The translations under genes were made by a program, and so were the position numbers. Shown in pieces: positions 25,630 to 34,753 of a DNA stretch of 64,000 nucleotides (position 1 is the first letter of the stretch; the number at the start of each line of letters is the position of its first letter). The notes under the pieces are model-generated. The model did no database searches and was not told the DNA's origin. It saw only the letters and a list, made by a program, of their open reading frames with translations. This DNA comes from Kineosporiaceae bacterium (GTDB taxonomy: Bacteria > Actinomycetota > Actinomycetes > Actinomycetales > Kineosporiaceae), in assembly GCA_016713225.1 (NCBI GenBank), contig JADJPO010000002.1:1040871-1104870 (forward strand). The letters are read 5' to 3'.

Positions 25630-26514
25630 CGCCGGGTTCGACTGACGGGCGCGGTACCGGCCCGGCGGCATCCCGAGGTGCGCCCGGACGTCGCGCGTGA
25701 GGTGCGCCTGGTCGCTGTAGCCGAGTTCGGCGGCCAGCTCGGCCCAGCCCGCCCAGCCCGGCCCGGGCGTCGCGAGCGAGGAGCCACCGGCGCGCTCGGC
25801 GGCCTCGATGATCCGCCAACGCCGGATCACCCAGGCCGGCCCGGCGCCGACGAACTCACCGAACAGTCGCTGCAGGGTGCGCACGCTCACCCCGGCCTCG
25901 GCGGCGAGCTGCTCGACCCGCATCACGCGCCGGTCGGTCTCGGCGATGCGCGCCACCCGCGCCACCTCGCGGGCTTGGGCCACGCGCTGCGGATCACGTC
26001 GGCGCACCACCGACTCCAGGGCCTCGCGCAGCAGGTCGATCCGGTCCGGTTCGATGCCGGCGTCGACGATGCGCGCCACCAGCGACCCGCCGTCGAGGCG
26101 CAACGCGTCGTCCAGGGTGAGTTGGTGGTCCGTGACGGCGCGCGCCGAGCGATCGATCAGAGCCCCCAACCCTCCGGTGGTGGTCTTGGCGGCCACCGTC
26201 CACCCCTCACCCACCAGGTGCCGCTGCGACATCCTGGTGATGAGCCCGTAGACCCGGCCGGCGGGTCGCTCGGCGCTGGCTCCCGTCTCGTCCGTGGTGC
26301 CGACGCTGATGTGGCCACTGGGGTGGTTCAACACCTGCTGCACGTGCTCGTGACCGTCGGGCAACTGCCAGCTCACCGCCCAGAACCACTCCACCAGACC
26401 CTCGAGCACCACGCCGGCGGGGTAGCGGTGCAGGGTGACGTAGCGGGCCATGGTCGCCGGGTCGACGATGCCCCGGGTGTCGGCCGGCAGCCGGGGTGGT
26501 GGCGAGTCGGTCAT
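25486..26514 (-). CDS. AraC family regulator with DUF6597-like sensor domain
   Basis: A 342-residue regulator. The N-terminus (MARYVTLHRYPAGVVLEGLVEWFWAVSW) is of the DUF6597 cupin-like type; the AraC HTH region is RVEQLAAEAGVSVRTLQRLF and ELAAELGYSDQAHLTRDVRAHLG. Conserved sequence ends near GRYRARQ; the last ~45 residues are low-complexity and overlap ccdA by 144 bp, so the stop may be displaced by an indel or simply absent as high-GC DNA allows. ATG 26514 follows a G-rich ribosome site. It is divergent from the TIGR03086 gene. Confidence 0.82.
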   Translation of the reverse strand: MTDSPPPRLPADTRGIVDPATMARYVTLHRYPAGVVLEGLVEWFWAVSWQLPDGHEHVQQVLNHPSGHISVGTTDETGASAERPAGRVYGLITRMSQRHLVGEGWTVAAKTTTGGLGALIDRSARAVTDHQLTLDDALRLDGGSLVARIVDAGIEPDRIDLLREALESVVRRRDPQRVAQAREVARVARIAETDRRVMRVEQLAAEAGVSVRTLQRLFGEFVGAGPAWVIRRWRIIEAAERAGGSSLATPGPGWAGWAELAAELGYSDQAHLTRDVRAHLGMPPGRYRARQSNPASAADVRPDLPRGHRGVVEHPGLDVLHQPGHHQHPDHDEQHTESPPPR

Positions 26515-26590
26515 CGCCCCCAACCTAACGGCGGCGAGGTTGTCGCGAACCTTCAATCCGGTCGGTCCGGGTGCTGCCTACGGTGGGGGC

Positions 26591-27256
26591 ATGACCAATG
26601 CGACCGACGAGATCCCGTACTTTCCGGCCATCGCTCCGGCCGTCTTCACCGATGGGGCGGCGACCGCCGCTCTGTTCCGGCCCGTTCTGGCAGACCTGGC
26701 CGAGGCGGTCGAGGTGCCGGACGCCGCGCTGCCCGCCCCGACCCCGTGCGCCTCGTTCACCGTGGCCGGTCTGCGCGACCACGTGTTGGGCTGGCTGCAG
26801 CACTTCGCGGTGGCGTTGTCCGATCCCGACCGCACCTCGCCCCGGTCGGATGCCGATGCCTACCGCGCCACCGATGACGAGCGGGCTCCCGCCGAGGTGG
26901 TCCGCGAGAGCGCCGCCCGCCTCGAGGCTGCCCTCGTGGGTGACGTGCTGGGCCGCCAGGTGGTGATGTCGACCTCGCGCATGGACGGGTCGGCCGTGGC
27001 GGCGATGGCGCTGGGGGAGTACCTGATCCACGGCTGGGACCTGTCGGTGGCCAGCGGCCGCCACTGGGCACCATCCGATGCGGCGTGCGATGCCGCCCGC
27101 GAGTTCTTCGAGGGCATGATCGCGCCCGAGTACCGCTCCGAGGACGGCGGTGGCGGATTCTTCGCTCCCGAGGTACCGGTTCCGGACGACGCCCCCGCGC
27201 TGCACCGTCTGCTCGGCTTCGCCGGCCGCAACCCCGCCTGGACCCCACCCGCCTGA
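26591..27256 (+). CDS. TIGR03086-type metal-binding (mycothiol isomerase-like) protein
   Basis: A 221-residue DinB-like four-helix protein. Family signs are PTPCASFTVAGLRDHVLGWLQHF and EYLIHGWDLSVASG, which supply the His ligands of the MDMPI-N fold. Such proteins may use mycothiol, the actinobacterial thiol, but their reactions are mostly unknown. The start ATG 26591 is preceded by GGTGGGGG. 76 bp separate it from the divergent AraC regulator, which may control it. Confidence 0.85.
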   Translation: MTNATDEIPYFPAIAPAVFTDGAATAALFRPVLADLAEAVEVPDAALPAPTPCASFTVAGLRDHVLGWLQHFAVALSDPDRTSPRSDADAYRATDDERAPAEVVRESAARLEAALVGDVLGRQVVMSTSRMDGSAVAAMALGEYLIHGWDLSVASGRHWAPSDAACDAAREFFEGMIAPEYRSEDGGGGFFAPEVPVPDDAPALHRLLGFAGRNPAWTPPA

Positions 27257-27295
27257 CCGGTCGCACCCCGACAACCCCGACAACCCCGACAAGCG

Positions 27296-27348
27296 GACAA
27301 CGGCGGGATTTCGTGCGCTCTGGCGACACCGAATCCCGCCGTTGACGG
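27296..27348 (+). repeat. Hairpin repeat R1, left copy of DUF559 cassette 1
   Basis: 53 bp with near-perfect inverted ends CAACGGCGGGATT and AATCCCGCCGTTG around an asymmetric core GTGCGCTCTGGCGACAC. It is identical to 28431-28483 except for one base (T27311 versus C28446), in the same orientation. It lies 40 bp after the stop of the TIGR03086 gene, behind a small CCCCGACAA tandem run. A terminator role is possible, but the near-identity of the pair needs another explanation. Confidence 0.9.
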
Positions 27349-27356
27349 TCGGCTGG

Positions 27357-27394
27357 TTATCCACAGCTGCGTGCGCGTCGTCCCACTGTCCACA
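27357..27394. promoter_or_regulatory. DnaA-box-like sites in DUF559 cassette 1
   Basis: TTATCCACA at 27357-27365 matches the classical DnaA-box consensus exactly; CTGTCCACA at 27386-27394 is a near match to actinobacterial boxes. They lie 8 and 37 bp after the left repeat and upstream of the nuclease gene. The motif is short and could occur by chance or serve another factor. Confidence 0.5.
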
Positions 27395-27446
27395 GGCGCT
27401 CCGGCGAGCCGCCCGGCCTCGGGGTGGTTCGGGCAGGGTTCGGGGT

Positions 27447-28432
27447 GTGGGCGATGAGCGGCTGCGGATGGTCGTGACCCGTCTGGCCGCTGACCAGGCC
27501 GGTGTCATCGGTCGGGCACAGGCCCTCGACCTCGGGATGACCCCCGGCATGGTCCGGGCATTCCTCGACTCCAGCCGATGGCAGCGTGTCCACCCGGGCG
27601 TCTACGCGACCTTCACCGGCCCACTGCCGACCATGAGCCGCCTGTGGGCAGCGATCCTGTATTCCGGGCGCGATGCCGTGGTGGCGGGTGCAAGTGCGCT
27701 GTGGCTCGCCGGGGCCTTGGACGGGCCGCCGCAGCCCATCCGCATCGGCGTTCCCCATGGCCGGTCGGTGGTCCAGGTCCCCGGCGTCCTGATCGTCGGC
27801 AGTCGATGCCTGGGCACTCGGCCGCGTCCGGCTGCCTGCCCGCCGCGTCTGGCGGCCGAGGACGCGCTGCTGGCCGAAGTCGGTGCACTGACGAGTGTCG
27901 ACGCGGTGGTCGGTCTGGTGCTCCAGGTGCTACAACGCCGCGTCACGACCCCACAGCGGCTGCGGGCCGCCCTCGCCGAGCGGCAACGGCAACGGTGGCG
28001 GTCGCTGATCCTCGACCTGACCGAAGAGGCTGCGGACGGCGTCCAATCTCGGCTCGAGTACTGCTTTCGGCGTGACGTGGAGCGTCGTCACGGTCTGCCG
28101 CGCGGGGAGCGCAACGTCGCCGAGACCGTTGTCGCCGACGGCTCGTCCGGGTCGACCCGCCGGTACCGCGATGTCCGCTATCGAGCCCACCACCTGGTCG
28201 TCGACTTGGACGGCGCGCGGGCTCACCCGGCAGAGGACGCCTGGCTGGATCGTCGACGAGACAACGACCTCGTGATCAGCGGTGATCGGACACTGCGCTA
28301 CGGCTGGCGCGAGGTGGGCGGGCAGCCGTGCACGGTGGCGGTCAGGTCGGGGCCGCCCTCCAGGTGGGCGGCTGGACCGGTCACCCTCACCGGTGTGGCC
28401 CCACCTGCCGCCTCCCCAGGGTGCCCGACTGA
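27447..28432 (+). CDS. AbiEi-like winged-helix + DUF559 (Vsr-like) nuclease 1, frameshifted
   Basis: About 328 residues after correcting one indel. The N-terminal winged-helix region (AADQAGVIGRAQALDLGMTP, then RWQRVHPGVYATF) is like AbiEi antitoxins; the C-terminal PD-(D/E)XK fold of the DUF559/Vsr group has SRLEYCF, GLPRGERNV, YRDVRY, HLVVDLDGARAHP and RRRDNDLV. The usual VVExDG acidic residue is Asp here. The frame as written runs on to 28544 through the right repeat, but losing one base near 28343 explains this: the next frame gives QVGAALQVGGWTGHPHRCG, a typical family C-terminus, and a stop at 28430-28432 that touches the repeat. Confidence 0.8.
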
Positions 28433-28483
28433 CAACGGCGGGATTCCGTGCGCTCTGGCGACACCGAATCCCGCCGTTGACGG
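28431..28483 (+). repeat. Hairpin repeat R1, right copy of DUF559 cassette 1
   Basis: Second copy of R1, 52 of 53 bases identical to 27296-27348 and in the same orientation. It begins within the corrected stop codon of the nuclease gene and ends about 10 bp from the likely end of the convergent aquaporin gene, so it fills the whole space between them. Confidence 0.9.
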
Positions 28484-28493
28484 GTGGAAGGGA

Positions 28494-29245
28494 TTACCTG
28501 CGGGTCTTGCCCTCGATCTTGACCACGTTGTGCCTCGCCGGTGATCAGGCCGTAGGTGGCGCCGGCGATCACGGCACCGACGACGGGGCCACCCAGAACA
28601 GCCACAGTTGCTGCAGCGCCCATGGGTCAGCAAACAGCGCCACACCGGTGCTGCGCGCCGGGTTCACCGAGGTGTTGGTCACCGGGATCGAGATCAGGTG
28701 GATGAGCGTCAGCGCCAGACCGATGGCGATGGGGCGAAGCCCACCGGGGCGCGCCCGTCGGTGGCGCCCAGGATCACGTAGAGGAAGAACGCCGTGAGCA
28801 CGATCTCGATCACGAGCGCCGCCAGCATGGAGTACTTGCCCGGGGAGTGGTCGCCGAAACCGTTGGCCGCGAAGCCGGCAGCCCGGACGGCAGCCCGGTC
28901 GAAGCCGGTCTGCTGGCTCGCCACCACCCAGAGTGCGCCGGCAGCGGTCGAGCCCGCGATCACCTGGGTGATGACGTAGGCCGGAACGTCCTTCCACCCG
29001 AAGCGCCTGGCCATGGCCAGACCGACGGTGACGGCGGGATTGAAGTGGCCGCCCGAGACGTGGCCGACGGCGTAGGCCATCGTCAGCACGCTCAAGCCGA
29101 AGGCGATCGACACGCCGAGCAGGCCGACGCCCACGTCGGGGAAGGCCGCGGCGAGCACGGCCGTGCCGCACCCGCCGAAGACCAGCCAGAACGTCCCCAG
29201 GAACTCGGCGCCCAGACGCGATGACAAGGCGGGTGTCGTGGTCAT
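28494..29245 (-). CDS. aqpZ: Aquaporin Z family water channel, frameshifted
   Basis: MIP-family channel of about 250 residues with both NPA boxes: GGHFNPAVTVGLAMA and NTSVNPARSTGVALF, and the ar/R Arg after the second. The N-terminus GAEFLGTFWLVFGGCGTAVLAA and the residue order match AqpZ. Three one-base losses are inferred: in the G run at 28731-28734, at 28585-28588, and near 28540; the third frame restores a C-terminus NVVKIEGKTRR with a stop at 28494. ATG 29245 follows GAGAGGGG. Most likely an intact gene with sequencing errors. Confidence 0.85.
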
Positions 29246-29467
29246 CGGGATCCCCTCTCGAATCAGTGACAGTGGGCCGGGTGAGTCATCGGCCCCAGTG
29301 TGATCCTCTTTGGGGTGGTCGTGCGGCAGGATCGCCGCCGTTCGGCGACATCCGGGCCGCACGTGCGCAAACGCACACCCGGTATCGGCTCGCGGATCGA
29401 CCCGCTGGCTAGGCTGCACCCCACCGACAAGTGCGTCCCGCCAAGTGTGCCCGAAGGAGAGCCGCCC

Positions 29468-30682
29468 GTGGCCAAGATCAAGGTCGCCAACCCAGTCGTC
29501 GAGCTCGATGGCGACGAGATGACCCGCATCATCTGGCAGTTCATCAAGGACCGGCTGATCCACCCGTACCTCGACATCGACCTGAAGTACTACGACCTGG
29601 GCATCGAACACCGGGACGCCACGGACGACCAGGTCACCATCGACTCGGCCAACGCCATCAAGCAGTACGGCGTCGGGGTCAAGTGCGCGACCATCACCCC
29701 GGACGAGGCCCGCGTCGAGGAGTTCAAGCTCAAGAAGATGTGGGTCAGCCCCAACGGCACGATCCGCAACATCCTCGGTGGTGTGGTGTTCCGTGAGCCG
29801 ATCATCATCAGCAACATCCCGCGGCTGGTGCCGGGCTGGACCAAGCCCATCGTCATCGGTCGTCACGCCCACGGTGACCAGTACAAGGCCACCAACTTCA
29901 AGGTGCCCGGTGCGGGTCAGCTGACCATCACCTTCACCCCCGAGGACGGCTCCGAGCCGATCCAGCACGTCGTGGCGAACTACGGCCCCGACGGTGGTGT
30001 CGCGATGGGCATGTACAACTTCAACAAGTCCATCGAGGACTTCGCCCGGGCGTCCTTCGCCTACGGCCTGCAGCGCGGCTACCCGGTGTACCTGTCGACC
30101 AAGAACACGATCCTCAAGGCGTACGACGGCGCCTTCAAGGACATCTTCCAGCAGGTGTTCGACGCCGACTTCAAGGCCGAGTACGACGCGGCCGGCCTGA
30201 CCTACGAGCACCGCCTGATCGACGACATGGTCGCTGCGGCGATGAAGTGGGAGGGCGGCTACGTCTGGGCCTGCAAGAACTACGACGGTGACGTGCAGTC
30301 CGACACCGTGGCGCAGGGCTTCGGCTCGCTCGGTCTGATGACCAGCGTGCTGATGACCCCGGACGGCAAGACCGTCGAGGCCGAGGCCGCCCACGGCACG
30401 GTCACCCGGCACTTCCGCCAGCACCAGCAGGGCAAGCCGACCTCGACCAACCCGATCGCCTCGATCTACGCCTGGACCGGTGGCCTGAAGCACCGCGGCA
30501 AGCTGGACGGCACACCCGAGGTCACCGCGTTCGCCGAGCGGCTGGAGCGGGTCTGCATCGAGACCGTCGAGAGCGGCAAGATGACCAAGGACCTCGCGCT
30601 GCTGGTCGGTCCCGACCAGGCCTTCCTGACCACCGAGGGCTTCCTGGCGGCGCTGGACGAGAACCTGCAGGCCTCGTCCTGA
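29468..30682 (+). CDS. icd: NADP-dependent isocitrate dehydrogenase
   Basis: 404 residues of the eukaryote-like homodimeric ICDH type. It oxidises isocitrate to 2-oxoglutarate and CO2. Seen: ELDGDEMTRIIWQFIKD, the substrate-binding SPNGTIRNILGGVVFREPI, the catalytic Tyr/Lys/Asp regions around WACKNYDGDVQSDTVAQGFGSLG and AAHGTVTRHFRQHQ. GTG 29468 follows GAAGGAGAG. mdh follows 82 bp downstream, grouping two TCA enzymes; the PknG pathway in this window regulates the same metabolic node in relatives. Confidence 0.96.
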   Translation: MAKIKVANPVVELDGDEMTRIIWQFIKDRLIHPYLDIDLKYYDLGIEHRDATDDQVTIDSANAIKQYGVGVKCATITPDEARVEEFKLKKMWVSPNGTIRNILGGVVFREPIIISNIPRLVPGWTKPIVIGRHAHGDQYKATNFKVPGAGQLTITFTPEDGSEPIQHVVANYGPDGGVAMGMYNFNKSIEDFARASFAYGLQRGYPVYLSTKNTILKAYDGAFKDIFQQVFDADFKAEYDAAGLTYEHRLIDDMVAAAMKWEGGYVWACKNYDGDVQSDTVAQGFGSLGLMTSVLMTPDGKTVEAEAAHGTVTRHFRQHQQGKPTSTNPIASIYAWTGGLKHRGKLDGTPEVTAFAERLERVCIETVESGKMTKDLALLVGPDQAFLTTEGFLAALDENLQASS

Positions 30683-30764
30683 TCGCTGCGGCACGCCCTT
30701 CGGTCGACCTGCCCGCGGTCGATGCCCCCTGACGTCTGTACCACCCGTGAACGAAGGAGTTCTG

Positions 30765-31753
30765 ATGAGCAAGGCCCCCGTCAAGGTCACGGTCACCGGC
30801 GCTGCCGGTCAGATCGGTTACGCGTTGCTGTTCCGGATCGCCTCCGGCGCGCTGCTCGGCCCGGACACCCCGGTCGCCCTGCGGCTGCTGGAGATCCCGC
30901 AGGCCGTGAAGGCGGCCGAGGGCACCGCGATGGAACTGAACGACTGCGCCTTCCCGCTGTTGAGTTCGATCGACATCTTCGACAACCCGACCGCGGGGTT
31001 CGAGGGTGCCAACGTCGGCCTGCTGGTCGGCGCCCGGCCGCGTACCGCCGGCATGGAGCGGGGCGACCTGCTCGAGGCCAACGGTGGCATCTTCGGCCCA
31101 CAGGGCAAGGCCATCAACGATGGTGCTGCCGATGACATCCGGGTGCTGGTGGTGGGCAATCCGGCCAACACCAACGCGCTGATCGCTGCGGCCTCGGCAC
31201 CCGACGTGCCGAACACGCGGTTCACCGCGATGACCCGGCTCGACCACAACCGGGCACTGGCCCAGTTGTCCGAGCGCACCGGTGCTCCGGTGACGGCGAT
31301 CAAGAACATGACCATCTGGGGCAACCACTCGGCGACCCAGTACCCGGACGTGTTCCACGCCACCATCGACGGCCGCCCGGCCGCCGAGGTCATCAACGAC
31401 CAGGCGTGGCTCGAGAGCACCTTCATCCCGACCGTGGCCAAGCGCGGCGCGGCGATCATCGAGGCCCGCGGGGCGTCGTCCGCGGCCTCGGCGGCGTCCT
31501 CGGCGATCGACCACGTGCACGACTGGGTGCTCGGCACCCCGGACGACAGCTGGACCTCGGCCGCCATCGCGTCAGACGGTTCGTACGGCGTGCCGGAGGG
31601 TCTGATCTCCTCGTTCCCGTGCCGCTCCGTCAACGGCGAGTGGCAGATCGTGCAGGGCTCGAGATCTCCGAGTTCTCCCGTGGCCGGATCGACGCCTCCG
31701 TGGCCGAGTTGGCCGAGGAGCGCGACGCGGTCGCCAAGCTGGGTCTGATCTGA
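30765..31753 (+). CDS. mdh: Malate dehydrogenase, one frameshift
   Basis: 329 residues after correction. Seen: GAAGQIGYALLFRIASG (NAD site), VGARPRTAGMERGDLL, VGNPANTNALIAA, TRLDHNRALAQL and the catalytic His in IWGNHSATQYPDVFH. The reading frame is lost at the GGG of 31655-31657; adding one G restores the proper C-terminus GLEISEFSRGRIDASVAEL and the stop at 31753. ATG 30765 follows GAAGGAG. Read as a sequencing error in a working housekeeping gene. Confidence 0.93.
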
Positions 31754-31767
31754 TCAGCTGAATCACC

Positions 31768-31799
31768 CTGCGGCCCCGGTCACCCGACCGGGGCCGCAG
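31768..31799. terminator. Strong hairpin terminator after mdh
   Basis: A perfect 14-bp inverted repeat (CTGCGGCCCCGGTC / GACCGGGGCCGCAG) with a four-base loop, 14 bp after the mdh stop. There is no U tract, as is usual for actinobacterial stem-type terminators. Confidence 0.85.
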
Positions 31800-31867
31800 T
31801 GCTGTGAGCCGACAGTTCCCCTGACAGGCCCATCCAGCCGAGCGCGACAACGCCCGATGCCCCACAG

Positions 31868-33240
31868 GTGAGGCTCAGCCGGACGACGGCCGCGGCCGCC
31901 CTGGTGATCGTGGCGGCCGGTTCGTCGGTGGCCCTGGCGCCGCCGTCCTCGGCACGGACCGCCGGGACGACGCCCGGTTCGGCCGGCGTCATCGAGGCGG
32001 CGGTGCTGTACGGCACGCCGCGGCTCGGGGCACGGTCCACGGTGACCGCGATGGCCTTCGTCCGGGTGCCGCGGGCCACCCAGGGCAGCATCTCTCTGAC
32101 TCTGGGTCGGCAGACCTGCACCGGTCGGGCGTGGTCCCGGCCGGCCGGTCCCGGCTCTCGGTCGTGTGCCGCGACGCCTGCGGCGGCGACGGTGCCCGCG
32201 CTGGCCGGTGCCGTGCGGGTCACCCTCGACCGCGTGGACGCCGGCCGGATCAAACGGTCCACCGAACCGGTCGGCCCAGCCTGGCGCTGAGCGACGGCCC
32301 GGCCCTGGCCGACCAGGTCGCCGCAGCTCGGTGGAGTGCCGTCGTGGCCCGGCTGCGCGCAGCGGCGGCCCCGGCGGCGACGACGGTCAGGCGGCGACGA
32401 CGGTCAGGGCTCAGGGTGCCGGCTACGTGACGGCGGCGGCGTTCACCCCCACGGCCGCGAACGCGGCCGCTCAGGTGTGGCAGCAGGGGGGTACGGCCTC
32501 GGGACGGCCTGGGACGCCTTCGGCGACGGCACCCGCAACCCGGCGTCCACGACCTACACCGTGACCACCGCCGGACACGTGGGCTGGGTGCTGCTCGAGG
32601 CGCGCAAGAACGATGCGGACGGCGGTGCGTTGAACGGGGCCATCGATGCCCTGCTGGCGATGCCGCGACTCGATCAGGGCGCTGCCTGGCGTACTCGAAC
32701 TCGCGGTACGACCGGGCGAAACCCTGTGTCTACAACGTGTCCCACGGGGCGGCGGCGTTCCTGGTGCAGGCTCGGGCACTGTCCACCCACCGCGCCGGCG
32801 AGGTCGATGCCCTGATCGCCGCGCTGCGCTCGGGGCTGCGTCGGGGGTATGACCCGGCTACCGGGTACTGGCGCTACAAGGCCGGTGACCGGGTGGCTCA
32901 GGACATCTCGCACCAGATCTACACCGCCCGCAGCGTGGACGTCGTCGACCCGACCTTCGGGGCGGTCGCGCGGATGATGGCCCGGCCCTGGTGGCGCCAA
33001 CCGGGCGGGATGCGCCAGCGCTCGGTCGACGTCGCCTCGGCGATGCTGGACGTCGCCACGGACTGCGCCCGGGCGCGCTCGCCGGCCGTGCTGCTCGGCG
33101 TGGAACGCGCAGCAGGTGCCGGCGCGCCGGCCTTCACGGTGGTGGGCATGTCGAACCTGGCCGACGAGATCCGGCAGAGCTGCTTGGCTGACCTGTTGCG
33201 TATCGCGAGACGGATTGCGATGGACACAACGTCTGGGGTG
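31868..33240 (+). pseudogene. Secreted hypothetical protein, several frameshifts
   Basis: Pieces of one exported protein are spread over all three frames. It begins with an N-terminal signal (LSRTTAAAALVIVAAGSSVALA), continues through VPALAGAVRVTLDRVDAGRI, then GYGLGTAWDAFGDG and TYTVTTAGHVGWVLLEARK, and ends with a longer helical stretch (VSHGAAAFLVQARALSTHRAG to DVASAMLDVATDC). At least five frame changes are needed to join them. I do not recognise the family; the helical C-terminal part could be an alpha/alpha toroid. Because intact housekeeping genes nearby show the same damage, this may be an intact gene in poor sequence. Ends are approximate. Confidence 0.55.
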
Positions 33241-33321
33241 GACGAGGAGCCTCGCCCCTGGTGCACTGTGCTCGGGAGCAACACCGGGATCCGTGCTCGA
33301 GTGCCACGGCGGGTTAGACTC

Positions 33322-33406
33322 GCGCGTGCCGCGACTGGCGTAGGTGGGCCACCACCGGGGAGCGGCGCGTGTCGTGTCCGAGGGTCGTCCGCCTGGGCCC
33401 GGGCCG
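33322..33406 (+). ncRNA. ZTP (pfl) riboswitch
   Basis: The glyA leader holds the conserved blocks of the pfl/ZTP aptamer in order: GCGACTGGCG, AGGTGGG, CCACCGGGGAGCG, then after a variable arm CCGCCTGGGC, which forms the pseudoknot and ligand site. These riboswitches sense ZTP/ZMP, a sign of 10-formyl-THF shortage, and turn on one-carbon genes. The position, about 45 bp before glyA-folD, fits this role. Outer boundaries are approximate. Confidence 0.88.
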
Positions 33407-33449
33407 TGAACTGTTGCCCGCCGAGGTTCGATGTCACGAGGAGCTCCCC

Positions 33450-34749
33450 ATGCCGGACCAGCACGTCGCCACTTCCGTCTCGCACACCGTTGCGCCGCTG
33501 TCCGAGATCGACCCCGAACTCGCTGCCATCCTCGACGGTGAACTGTCCCGTCAGCGCGGCACGCTCGAGATGATCGCGAGCGAGAACTTCGCGCCGCGCG
33601 CCGTGCTCGAGGCCCAGGGCAGCGTGTTGACGAACAAGTACGCCGAGGGGTACCCGGGGGCAAGCGGTACTACGGCGGCTGCGAAGAGGTCGACAAGGCC
33701 GAGCGGCTGGCCGTCGCCCGGGTCAAGGCCCTCTACGGAGCCGCCTACGCCAACGTGCAGCCGCACTCCGGTGCGCAGGCCAACGCCGCGGCGATGCACG
33801 CCCTGATCCGGCCCGGTGACGGCATCCTCGGCCTGGAGTTGGCCCACGGTGGGCACCTGACGCACGGCATGAAGATCAACTTCAGCGGCCGGCTCTACAC
33901 CGTCGCCTCCTACGGCGTCGACCCGCAGACCTTCCGGATCGACATGGACGTGGTGCGGGCCAAGGCGCTCGAGCACCGGCCCAAGCTGATCATCGCCGGC
34001 TGGTCGGCCTACCCGCGGCAGCTCGACTTCGCGGCCTTCCGCGCGATCGCCGACGAGGTGGGCGCGCTGCTCATGGTCGACATGGCGCACTTCTCCGGGC
34101 TGGTGGCGGCGGGCCTGCACCCCAACCCGGTGCCGCACGCCCACGTCACCACCTCGACCACGCACAAGACGTTGGCCGGCCGCGGGGCGGCATGATCCTG
34201 TCGGGCACCGAGGACCACGCCAAGGTGTTCCAGTCGGCGGTCTTCCCCGGCCAGCAGGGCGGACCGTTGATGCACGTGATCGCGGCCAAGGCGGCGGCGT
34301 TCGGGGTGGCGGGCACGCCCGAGTTCGCCGAACGGCAGCAGCGCACGATCCGCGGCGCGCAGATCCTCGCCGAGCGACTCAGCGCGGGCGATGCCCAGCA
34401 GGCCGGCGTCTCGGTGCTCACCGGTGGCACCGACGTCCACCTGGTGTTGGTCGACCTGCGCAACTCCACCCTGGACGGCCAGCAGGCCGAGGATCGGCTG
34501 CACGAGGTCGGCATCACGGTCAACCGCAACGCGGTGCCGTTCGACCCCCGACCGCCGATGGTGACCTCCGGGCTGCGGATCGGGACGCCGGCACTGGCGA
34601 CCCGCGGCTTCGGCGACGGCGAGTTCACCGAGGTGGCCGACATCATCGCCGCCGCGCTGCAGCCGACCTGCGACGTCGCGGCGCTGCGGTCTCGGGTCGA
34701 CAAGCTGGTCGAGGCGTTCCCGCTGTACGCCGACCTCGAGAAGTGGTGA
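33450..34749 (+). CDS. glyA: Serine hydroxymethyltransferase, two frameshifts
   Basis: About 433 residues after correction. It makes glycine and 5,10-methylene-THF from serine with PLP. Seen across the frames: TLEMIASENFAPRAVLEAQGS, RYYGGCEEVDKAERLA, QPHSGAQANAAAM, DMAHFSGLVAAG and the PLP-Lys motif TTHKTLAG. Frame losses lie at the G run 33656-33660 and at about 34180, where one C is missing from the LAGPRGGMIL region. ATG 33450 follows CGAGGAG. Under the ZTP riboswitch and 4 bp ahead of folD. Confidence 0.93.
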
Positions 34750-34753
34750 CGCG

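Noticed and set aside
27265..27292. CCCCGACAA tandem run as a CRISPR-like array
   Set aside because: Units of 9 bp with no spacers; simple slippage.
28433..28544. Extension of DUF559-1 through the right repeat to the stop at 28544
   Set aside because: The translated repeat is not part of the protein family; a one-base correction near 28343 gives a family-like C-terminus and a stop just at the repeat.
31406..31753. Separate ORF at the end of mdh
   Set aside because: Its last 30 residues are the mdh C-terminus after a frameshift; the upstream part is a shadow.
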